Position numbers and translations under genes: made by a program. Below are positions 1 to 5,307 of a stretch of 5,307 bases of DNA, in pieces (within the stretch, counting starts at the first letter, position 1; each line of letters starts with the position of its first letter). The notes beneath the pieces were generated by a model. It saw only the letters and a list, made by a program, of their open reading frames with translations. It was not told the DNA's origin and did not search any database. Source of the DNA: UBA7236 sp964638865 (lineage in GTDB: Bacteria > Bacteroidota > Bacteroidia > Chitinophagales > BACL12); assembly GCA_964638865.1 (NCBI GenBank), contig CAZXBG010000202.1, positions 1 through 5,307 of the forward strand, given 5' to 3'.

Positions 1-2
1 TT

Positions 3-797
3 GAACCCGACATCGAATTGCAGTTTGATAGCGAAACTGCATTCATTGATATGGATAATAATGGGACTAATGATTTTGCGTTTTTGAAAACTTCAAATTC
101 TTGGACGACTTATACTACTTCGGGATTTTCGTATATTTTAATTAAAAACGCTCTATATGCCGGACCATATATAGTTGACAATGAAGTTGCTTGTTATTAT
201 GACACCCATTCAGGTACATCTATATTAAGGCCATATGCTCTTTCAACAGAGACTATCATCGGCGATAATTTAAATTTTGAAAACTGGGGGCTTCAACTGT
301 TAGCTCTAAATGTTTCCACTGACTTAGGCATTATTTTAGATTGGGCTGGAAGCTGGTGGAAACCTTGGTTACCAGAAATTGAAGATCATTATTTAGGGGT
401 GCATTTTGTTGACAATGATGAAAATTATCATTATGGTTGGATAAGATGTAGTGTTTTGGATTCAGTAGAAAAATTGGTAATCAAGGATTTCGCATATGAA
501 ACTCTTCCCAATTATCCCATCAAAGCGGGAGACACAACACATTTTGTCGCAATTAATAATTTAGAAAATTCACTTGATGCTACAGTTTATAGTTTCAATA
601 AATGTATTTATATCCAAATTGAAATATTTCAAAATGCAGAATTAATTATTTACGACCTAAATGGAAAACAAATAATTAATGAATTTTTGCAAAATAAAAG
701 CGAATCAATTAGCATGATAAATTATCCTGCCGGTGTATATTTGGTGACATTGCTGAATGATGGGAAGCGGTTTGACAAAAAAGTATTCATTGAGTAA
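3..797 (+). CDS. Secreted T9SS cargo protein, C-terminal part (5' end outside window)
   Basis: The frame is open from the first bases of the window, so this is the last 264 residues of a longer protein. The TTG at 18 lies inside the open frame and is unlikely to be the true start. The N-terminal part visible here reads FIDMDNNGTNDFAF, an acidic D-x-D-x-D-type segment. About residues 130-175 carry YLGVHFVDND, then HYGWIR (from residue 143), then a KDFAYETLPNYPIKAG stretch. This arrangement is familiar to me from secreted Bacteroidota proteins of unknown function. The last 75 or so residues look like a type A T9SS C-terminal sorting domain: a beta-rich segment, IYDLNGKQI, then YPAGVYLVTLLNDG and a basic KRFDKKVFIE end. 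The usual PNP motif at the domain start is not evident (VYSFNKCIYI instead). By family knowledge the protein would pass the inner membrane by Sec and the outer membrane by T9SS. No catalytic motif is seen. Its stop lies 8 bases before structured repeat A. Confidence 0.85.
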   Translation, partial: EPDIELQFDSETAFIDMDNNGTNDFAFLKTSNSWTTYTTSGFSYILIKNALYAGPYIVDNEVACYYDTHSGTSILRPYALSTETIIGDNLNFENWGLQLLALNVSTDLGIILDWAGSWWKPWLPEIEDHYLGVHFVDNDENYHYGWIRCSVLDSVEKLVIKDFAYETLPNYPIKAGDTTHFVAINNLENSLDATVYSFNKCIYIQIEIFQNAELIIYDLNGKQIINEFLQNKSESISMINYPAGVYLVTLLNDGKRFDKKVFIE

Positions 798-805
798 ATC
801 GTTGG

Positions 806-956
806 AACCACTGGTTATAACAAAAGCTTTGCAAAATGGCTGGGTTAATTGCACCTATGAAAATTATAACTATACATAAATATTTATCCAAACCATAAAC
901 TATATCGATTAGTTGCCGCCACTTCGCAAAGCTTCAAAACGTTATAGCCAATGGTT
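806..956. repeat. Structured inverted-arm repeat, copy A (attC-like)
   Basis: This 151-bp non-coding element has imperfect inverted arms. The outer arms are AACCACTGGTTATAAC (806-821) and GTTATAGCCAATGGTT (941-956), complementary at 14 of 16 positions. The inner arms are AGCTTTGC (825-832) and GCAAAGCT (926-933), a perfect 8-bp match. They continue as AAAATGGC (833-840) against GCCACTTC (918-925), 6 of 8. The two arm blocks are separated by 3 bases on the left and 7 on the right. The loop (841-917) is AT-rich. Copy B at 5125-5272 matches it at 33 of 35 positions in the left arm and 40 of 42 in the right arm (915-956), while the loops differ. The plan (R-like box, spacer, L-like box, variable loop) resembles an integron attC, but the R-like box does not fit RYYYAAC/GTTRRRY exactly. 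A MITE or REP-like repeat is the alternative. It may also act as a transcription terminator. Confidence 0.9.
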
Positions 957-963
957 TTCCGAC

Positions 964-992
964 GTTTTCAGCAATTATGGATTGTTGAAAAC
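964..992 (+). other. Leader hairpin upstream of the propeller-repeat gene
   Basis: GTTTTCAGCAAT (964-975) and ATTGTTGAAAAC (981-992) form a 12-bp stem with one G-T wobble and a 5-base loop (TATGG). It lies between repeat A and the start at 1032. It is not followed by a clean T-tract, so it is a poor intrinsic terminator. Its right arm overlaps the TTG proposed as the -33 element, so it could be a protein-binding inverted repeat at the promoter. Function is unknown. Confidence 0.5.
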
Positions 993-1015
993 ATGGGCTA
1001 TTTTAAGTATATTTG
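985..1015 (+). promoter_or_regulatory. Probable Bacteroidota-type promoter (TTG / TAnnTTTG)
   Basis: TATATTTG at 1008-1015 fits the Bacteroidota -7 consensus TAnnTTTG at all fixed positions. A TTG at 985-987 lies 20 bases upstream, in the expected range for the -33 element. Transcription would begin near 1020-1022 and give a leader of only about 10 bases (ATATTAATACT) before the ATG at 1032. That leader is AT-rich and lacks a Shine-Dalgarno sequence, as is common in this phylum. No similar match stands before the third gene, which suggests both genes are read from here. Confidence 0.5.
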
Positions 1016-1031
1016 TTGACATATTAATACT

Positions 1032-3185
1032 ATGAAAAAGTTAAGTATATTTTTTATAATGCTATATCTGCCTCTTAGCAGTTTTTCGCAGACGCCAGAT
1101 ATTGAATGGCAAAATACAATCGGAAGCAATGGCGATGACTTTCTCGTTACAGTTCATCAAACAGAAGACGGCGGTTATATTCTAGGAGGTTATTCCTACG
1201 GTGGAATATCAGGAGATAAAACTGAAGCGGGTCTTGGTTTCGCCGATTATTGGATTGTAAAATTAAATACTTTCGGAGCAATAGAATGGCAAAATACCAT
1301 CGGTGGAAATTCTAATGATATATTGACTCAACTTGAAGTAACTTCAGATGGGGGCTATATTTTAGGAGGTTATTCGGACTCAGGAATCTCTGGCGATAAA
1401 ACTGAAGCAAGTTTAGTTTCAAGCAATGATTATTGGGTGGTAAAAATTGATGATTTTGGTAATATTCAATGGCAGAATACGATTGGTGGTGCTGGAAATG
1501 ATGAATTAAGAGGTATTGACCAAACAACAGATGGTGGATATATTTTAGGAGGAAGGTCAAATTCTCCTATATCAGGCGATAAAACGGAAGCGAGTGATGA
1601 GTATTACGATTATTGGGTAGTGAAAATAGACATCTTAGGGAATTTGGTATGGGAAAATACTATCGGTGGAAATGAATATGATTACCTTTATTCGGTATGT
1701 GCAACGATTGATAATGGTTGCTTGATCGGCGGTATGTCAAATTCACCAATTTCTGGTGATAAAACAGACGACGCATATACAGGTAGTGGTGATTATTGGA
1801 TTTTAAAAATTGATAGTTTAGGAAATATAATATGGCAGAATGCAATTGGGGGAAATGGCACAGATTGGTTGATGTCTATTCACTATGCTAATTCTGGAGG
1901 ATTTATATTGGGTGGTTATTCATCTTCAAATATTTCTGGCGATAAAACTGAGAACAATAGGGGAGAATATCCACTTACAAATGATTATTGGGTCGTAATT
2001 ATTGATAGCGGAGGAATTGTTCTTGAAGAAAAAACAATCGGTGGTTCTTATGATGATCGGTTGAAGTGTCTGCAACCTGTAGATAGTGGATTTATTATTG
2101 GCGGATATTCATTCTCCGGTATTTCAGGTGATAAGACGGAGCCAAACATTGGTTTTGAGGATTACTGGTCTCTTAAATTGGATTCTATAAACAGTATTGG
2201 ATGGCAAAAAACATCTGGTGGTTGGCTTGATGATTTGCTCACAGGCATTGCGGTAACACTTGATAACGGATATATACTTGGCGGATATTCGTCTTCACCA
2301 ATATCAGGTGACAAAACGGAGGAATCCATTGGCGCTAATGATTATTGGGTTATTAAATTACAAGGCGATTGCACTAATTATTCATTTTATGCCGATGATG
2401 ATTCGGATGGTTATGGAGCAACTTCAGATTCCGTATTGGCATGCACTCCACCTGATGGATTTGTCCTAAATAAATTAGATTGCGATGATTCAAATGCTGC
2501 TATTCACCCCGATGCTGCAGAAATATGCAACTCCATTGATAACAATTGTAACGGTGAAACCGATGAAGGGTTACCTCTCTTTACATTATATGCGGATATT
2601 GACGACGATATATTCGGTGATGCGCTTTCAGACAGTACCTCATGCATGGCTGAATTAATCGGTTATGTGGAGGATTCCACTGATTGTGATGATGGAAACA
2701 ACCTTATTCATGAACCAATGCAATATTTCGCAGATATGGATAGTGATAGTTTCGGTGATGCAGGCAATACTGTATTTTCTTGCACTTTGATTTCGCCATC
2801 CGGTTATGTAACAGATAGCTCGGATTGCGATGACACCAACGCGACAATTTATCCGGGCGCAGAAGAAGTATTAAACAACTTTGATGATAATTGCAACGGT
2901 TCAATTGATGAAGGGGTGGTTCTTATAGAAAATATTATCCACTTCAATTTTGAAATTTTCCCAAATCCGAATGATGGTAATTTTCAATTAATTTTAAATA
3001 ATCCAAGCTCAGAAAAAGTAATTGTTAAAATTTATAATTCATTAGGTGAAGAAATTTATTTCGCTCAACCTTATGCAGTGAACAATTTAAATATAAGATT
3101 ACCCCAGTCTTTTATCGGTATTGGAATTGTTAATGTCAGTATTGGAAATAACTATATCAATAAATTAATCAGCGTATTTAAATAA
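1032..3185 (+). CDS. Secreted seven-repeat propeller-like protein with MopE-type metal-binding region and T9SS sorting domain
   Basis: This is a 717-residue exported protein. Residues 1-20 are a signal peptide: MKK, a hydrophobic core, and SFSQ at the cleavage region. Residues 24-445 hold seven repeats of 59-64 residues. Each opens with a W-Q-N-T-I-G-G motif (Trp 26, 86, 147, 207, 268 and 391; Glu 332 in unit 6), followed by DGGYILGGYS, ISGDKT and DYWVVKLD. Seven such units suggest a beta-propeller, which is an inference. Residues 450-628 hold three D-x-D-rich modules with DCDD at 483, 551 and 598. Modules 1 and 3 also keep the PxAxE...DNNCNG..DEG part (503-513 and 618-628), typical of the MopE-like putative metal-binding motif of Bacteroidota proteins. 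Module 2 lacks it. Residues 640-717 are a type A T9SS sorting domain: FEIFPNPNDG, KIYNSLGEEI and the terminal KLISVFK. The ATG is placed just after the signal-peptide-compatible start and a matching promoter. The next gene follows 61 bases on. The likely role is a surface or extracellular binding or structural protein. No catalytic residues are recognised. Confidence 0.93.
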   Translation: MKKLSIFFIMLYLPLSSFSQTPDIEWQNTIGSNGDDFLVTVHQTEDGGYILGGYSYGGISGDKTEAGLGFADYWIVKLNTFGAIEWQNTIGGNSNDILTQLEVTSDGGYILGGYSDSGISGDKTEASLVSSNDYWVVKIDDFGNIQWQNTIGGAGNDELRGIDQTTDGGYILGGRSNSPISGDKTEASDEYYDYWVVKIDILGNLVWENTIGGNEYDYLYSVCATIDNGCLIGGMSNSPISGDKTDDAYTGSGDYWILKIDSLGNIIWQNAIGGNGTDWLMSIHYANSGGFILGGYSSSNISGDKTENNRGEYPLTNDYWVVIIDSGGIVLEEKTIGGSYDDRLKCLQPVDSGFIIGGYSFSGISGDKTEPNIGFEDYWSLKLDSINSIGWQKTSGGWLDDLLTGIAVTLDNGYILGGYSSSPISGDKTEESIGANDYWVIKLQGDCTNYSFYADDDSDGYGATSDSVLACTPPDGFVLNKLDCDDSNAAIHPDAAEICNSIDNNCNGETDEGLPLFTLYADIDDDIFGDALSDSTSCMAELIGYVEDSTDCDDGNNLIHEPMQYFADMDSDSFGDAGNTVFSCTLISPSGYVTDSSDCDDTNATIYPGAEEVLNNFDDNCNGSIDEGVVLIENIIHFNFEIFPNPNDGNFQLILNNPSSEKVIVKIYNSLGEEIYFAQPYAVNNLNIRLPQSFIGIGIVNVSIGNNYINKLISVFK
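1101..2366 (+). repeat. Seven tandem coding repeats of about 180-190 bp
   Basis: The repeats correspond to residues 24-445 of the propeller-like protein. Unit starts, judged by the W (or E) codon, are at 1107, 1287, 1470, 1650, 1833, 2025 and 2202. The most constant word is the SGDKT codon block at residues 60, 120, 181, 241, 302, 365 and 425. All seven units keep these five amino acids while the third codon positions vary. The duplications are therefore old and held by selection on the protein rather than fresh DNA amplification. Units 5 and 6 differ most in length, with an insertion after SGDKT in unit 5. Confidence 0.88.
2379..2915 (+). repeat. Three MopE-type metal-binding modules within the coding sequence
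   Basis: Each module begins with an aromatic-A-D-x-D-x-D-x-(Y/F)-G segment: YADDDSDGYG, YADIDDDIFGD and FADMDSDSFGD. A cysteine follows, and then DCDD. Module 1 has Cys 484, 499 and 506. Module 3 has Cys 599 and 621, with the middle cysteine replaced (VLNN where module 1 has ICNS). Module 2 runs from DCDDGNNLIHEP straight into the next module and lacks the DNNCNG..DEG part. The acidic runs suggest divalent cation binding, probably calcium, by analogy with the family named after the copper-binding MopE of Methylococcus. The metal is not established here. Confidence 0.75.
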
Positions 3186-3246
3186 ATTTCATTTAACCAA
3201 AACCCATGTTAAAATTATTCAATGCCAATTACAAAAAACATTTATT

Positions 3247-5106
3247 ATGAAGAATTTACTTTTTATATTTATTTTACTGGCAGTCTATAAATTAAATGGA
3301 CAAACAAAAATCGGAAGTAGCTCCACTCCAGTTACATTTACGAATGATCCTACATGCACCGGGTGTGTTGATTTACCTGCTAAATTAACTATTGCAGATG
3401 CACAAGCTGATGGAAGCACTAAAGGTGCTGCCACATTCTTTGGCCTGGATTTTAATTCAAGCAGTGGTCTTATTTCAATTGATTATCCAAATGCCCAACT
3501 TGCAACGGGCAGCCAAAATGGCTTCGTAGCATGGACCGGCACACAAACATTTGGTGGAATCAAGATATTTGATGGAAATGTGTCATTAGCATCCACAAGA
3601 ACATTATCCTTATGGAATGGCTCAGAAACCACTCCTTCGCTATTGTTTTCCGATAACAACACAGGGTTTGGTTTTTTAACTACCCCGAGCAATACCTGTT
3701 TTCTTTCATTTGACGGAATTTACAGGTATCAATTTTTATCTGGAGAATTTGATATGAAAAACTGTGCGAATTTTGTAGCGGGTGCTGGCAAACTTGATAT
3801 TAATATTACGCATGATGCAGATTCCGAATCTCCAAAACAAGATGGAGGCGTTAGTGTTTCAACATATTCAGGCACTGAAACAAAAACCTGCACATTTGGA
3901 GGGCGCACTGCGAATGGAACCGAAAGTGTACCTGCAAGCACTATACTTGATCAGGCAATGGTGGAATTTATAGGGAAAGGCTATGTTCTTTGTCCATTTG
4001 AAGACCCAGCGGATTGTGATGACTATGGTTTTGAACATACAAATCGTGGTGTATTTGGTGTATATGCATCAGAAACGCATTCCCTAAGTTCCCAAGGTGC
4101 TTATTGCGCAATCCAAACGACCAGGATAGGCACAACAAATGATCATTTCAGTTTTTTGATAGATGCGGCAGGAAATGGTGGACTAACCTACAATAAAATC
4201 ATACCAATAGCATATCCTGATCTATGGAGCGACGGTACTGATCCGGAAGATGATTATGACAGCAGATTTTTCACAGTAGAATCTGAGACAAATACAACAG
4301 ATGTTGGATTATTTCTCCAAAACAACAATGCCGCAAAGGGAATAAATATTTGGCTTGACAACGACCAAGATATCTCCTATTTCGACAATATAAGAAACTC
4401 AAATGGCGCTGCGTTTAAATTCAGATTAAAAACTGCAGGCACGTCTGTTACCGCAATGACGATAAATGCGCATGGATCCAATATTGGCGGAGGAACCCCT
4501 GCTTCAGGAGAAACCTTTTCTGTGGGTTCAAATCGTGATTTAATTGTTAATTCATCCGGGAAATTATCTAAATATCAGAATTCAACAATTTCTGACGGGG
4601 AATTGCTGATTGGCAAAACATCGGGCAGCACTTTTGAAAAAGCAACACTTACCGGATCATCAGGTATATCAGTAACAAGTGGCAGTGGTTCAGTTACGCT
4701 TTCAGGGTTTGGCTATTCGGAACAATTCGGGTTTGGACAGTTTAACCCAAACGATGCGGCTAATTATTATGGAGGGGGACAGGTGCAATCTTCCGGCACT
4801 ACCGCCGGTGTAAGTCGGATTTATATCCCAAAGACTGGAACAATAAAAGTATGTTATGTCGTCTTTGACAATGCCGGAACATTAGGTTCTAGTGAGTCAT
4901 CCACTATTTCTATACGTGTTGAAAATACTACTGACTATACTGTGTCATCAACTGTTACAAATGATAGTAGACCAACTGTATTCAGCAATACATCAATGTC
5001 AGTTCCTGTTACAGCGGGACAATATATCGAAATTAAATGGTTTACACCTACTTGGGCAACTAATCCAACATCTGTGCGGTTAAGTGGCACTATATATATC
5101 GAATAG
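3247..5106 (+). CDS. Exported phage tail-fibre-like mosaic protein
   Basis: This is a 619-residue protein with a signal peptide (residues 1-19: MKN, a hydrophobic core LLFIFILLAV, then LNGQ). A CxxC (37-40) follows. Residues 47-95 hold LTIADAQADGSTKGAATF, then GLISIDYPNAQ and SQNGFVAW, and about 96-112 hold TGTQTFGGIKIFDG. These motifs resemble modules I know from phage tail-fibre and related metagenomic proteins. Around 126-165 an NNTGFGF...GIYRYQF segment resembles the D-x-x-TG(I/F) fibre module. ISDGELLIGK (448-457) and SSGISVTSGSGSVTLSG (about 470-486) match another fibre-type module. Residues 489-619 look like a beta-sandwich end domain, with TLGSSESSTISIRVENTT, VPVTAGQYIEIKW and WATNPTSVRLSG before the terminal IYIE. 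No T9SS type A tail and no S74 autoproteolytic chaperone end is seen. The start ATG has an A-rich leader and no Shine-Dalgarno. Co-transcription with the upstream gene is likely. Function is unknown; a surface adhesin or fibre is the best guess. Confidence 0.85.
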   Translation: MKNLLFIFILLAVYKLNGQTKIGSSSTPVTFTNDPTCTGCVDLPAKLTIADAQADGSTKGAATFFGLDFNSSSGLISIDYPNAQLATGSQNGFVAWTGTQTFGGIKIFDGNVSLASTRTLSLWNGSETTPSLLFSDNNTGFGFLTTPSNTCFLSFDGIYRYQFLSGEFDMKNCANFVAGAGKLDINITHDADSESPKQDGGVSVSTYSGTETKTCTFGGRTANGTESVPASTILDQAMVEFIGKGYVLCPFEDPADCDDYGFEHTNRGVFGVYASETHSLSSQGAYCAIQTTRIGTTNDHFSFLIDAAGNGGLTYNKIIPIAYPDLWSDGTDPEDDYDSRFFTVESETNTTDVGLFLQNNNAAKGINIWLDNDQDISYFDNIRNSNGAAFKFRLKTAGTSVTAMTINAHGSNIGGGTPASGETFSVGSNRDLIVNSSGKLSKYQNSTISDGELLIGKTSGSTFEKATLTGSSGISVTSGSGSVTLSGFGYSEQFGFGQFNPNDAANYYGGGQVQSSGTTAGVSRIYIPKTGTIKVCYVVFDNAGTLGSSESSTISIRVENTTDYTVSSTVTNDSRPTVFSNTSMSVPVTAGQYIEIKWFTPTWATNPTSVRLSGTIYIE

Positions 5107-5124
5107 AAATAATTATATTGATAA

Positions 5125-5272
5125 AACCACTGGCTATAACAAAACCTTTGCAAAATGGCGGGTACTGAGTACCCAAGAAAATTAATCTTAAAGTAAAATT
5201 ATAGCCTACCATGAATTATATCGTTTAGTTGCCGCCACTTCGCAAAGCTTCTAAACGTTATAACCAATGGTT
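5125..5272. repeat. Structured inverted-arm repeat, copy B (attC-like)
   Basis: This 148-bp copy of the element at 806-956 starts 18 bases after the stop of the fibre-like gene. The outer arms are AACCACTGGCTATAAC (5125-5140) and GTTATAACCAATGGTT (5257-5272). The inner arms are ACCTTTGC (5144-5151) and GCAAAGCT (5242-5249), with one C-C mismatch. Then AAAATGGC (5152-5159) faces GCCACTTC (5234-5241). The spacer asymmetry of 3 and 7 bases is the same as in copy A. The stretch just left of the right arm (TATATCG.TTAGTT) is also conserved, while the rest of the loop differs. Apart from the C-C, all four arm mismatches are A-C or C-A on the plus strand, which become T-G pairs on the minus strand. 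Confidence 0.9.
5160..5174. other. Small perfect hairpin in the loop of repeat copy B
   Basis: GGGTAC (5160-5165), TGA and GTACCC (5169-5174) form a 6-bp perfect stem with a 3-base loop, directly after the left arm block. Copy A has no equivalent perfect stem at this place. It therefore belongs to the variable part of the element, where attC sites carry their variable terminal structure. Confidence 0.6.
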
Positions 5273-5307
5273 CAGCAAAATCACAGTCCCAATGCAACGT
5301 GCGACAG

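Larger units (their letters stand above)
942..5257 (+). mobile_element. Putative two-gene integron-like cassette
   Basis: If the structured repeats are attC-like sites cut at G^TT, the segment from T942 to G5257 is one 4,316-bp cassette carrying two co-oriented genes and ending in its own attC-like site. The sequence shows genes in one orientation, a repeat just after the gene upstream and just after the second gene of the unit, and a leader of about 90 bases from the presumed boundary to the first start codon. C5134 in the left outer arm of copy B pairs with G947 at the front of the unit, whereas neither base forms a Watson-Crick pair within its own repeat copy. Against this, known cassettes are usually under about 1 kb with one gene, and no integrase is in the window. 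The call is an inference. Confidence 0.35.

Noticed and set aside
18..797. TTG at 18 as the start of the first gene
   Set aside because: The frame is open to the window edge, and the sequence after 18 has no signal peptide although the protein has an export tail. The gene must start upstream.
806..956. Simple transposon or MITE insertion at copy A and copy B
   Set aside because: Inverted ends of 16 bp fit a MITE, but no direct target-site duplication is visible on either copy (ATCGTTGG / TTCCGACG and ATTGATAA / CAGCAAAA flanks). It is kept as an alternative, not excluded.
1312..1845. Minus-strand open frames opposite the propeller repeats
   Set aside because: They lie fully within a strongly supported plus-strand gene and arise from its repeated codons. 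Their translations are low-complexity His/Leu/Asn-rich and have no recognisable start context.
3186..3246. Separate promoter or terminator between the two complete genes
   Set aside because: TAAATTTC at 3183-3190 misses the last base of TAnnTTTG and has no TTG at the right distance. No stem followed by a T-run is present.
4935..5153. Minus-strand open frame overlapping the end of the fibre-like gene and copy B
   Set aside because: It runs through the conserved non-coding arm and the antisense of a well-supported gene. No family resemblance is seen.
806..5272. CRISPR array
   Set aside because: Only two copies, 4 kb apart, about 150 bp each, and with internal structure. No short regularly spaced repeats are present.

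Overview
The window reads as an AT-rich chromosomal stretch from a member of the Bacteroidota, possibly a marine or freshwater flavobacterial or saprospiral-type organism. Three things point there. Two proteins end in a type IX secretion system (T9SS) type A sorting domain. No gene has an obvious Shine-Dalgarno sequence. A TAnnTTTG-type -7 promoter element lies before the second gene. Genus and species cannot be given from the sequence.

Layout: all three genes are on the plus strand. (1) The 3' part of a secreted T9SS cargo gene runs from the window edge to 797. (2) A 151-bp structured repeat (copy A, 806-956) starts 8 bases after its stop. (3) A leader with a hairpin and a probable promoter follows (964-1031). 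(4) A 717-residue secreted protein (1032-3185) has seven propeller-like repeats, a degenerate MopE-type metal-binding region and a T9SS sorting domain. (5) After 61 bases comes a 619-residue exported protein (3247-5106) that looks like a mosaic of phage tail-fibre modules and has no recognisable T9SS tail. (6) A second, 148-bp copy of the structured repeat (copy B, 5125-5272) starts 18 bases after that stop. The last 35 bases hold nothing I recognise.

The main point of interest is the pair of structured repeats. Each has long imperfect inverted arms (AACCAnTGGTTATAAC outside, an AGCTTTGC-type box inside) around an AT-rich variable loop. Their general plan resembles integron attC sites: each sits just after a gene stop, all genes point the same way, the outer arms end at TAAC/GTTA, and most mismatches favour folding of the bottom strand. 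One base pair that does not match within either copy becomes Watson-Crick if the 4.3-kb segment between the copies is circularised at G^TT, as expected for an integron cassette. The size of the unit, the length of the outer arms and the off-consensus R box are atypical. The cassette reading is therefore a testable hypothesis, with a non-autonomous repeat family as the alternative.

The two complete genes are probably co-transcribed and both encode large exported, surface or extracellular proteins. No enzyme, integrase, transposase, tRNA, rRNA or CRISPR array is visible.
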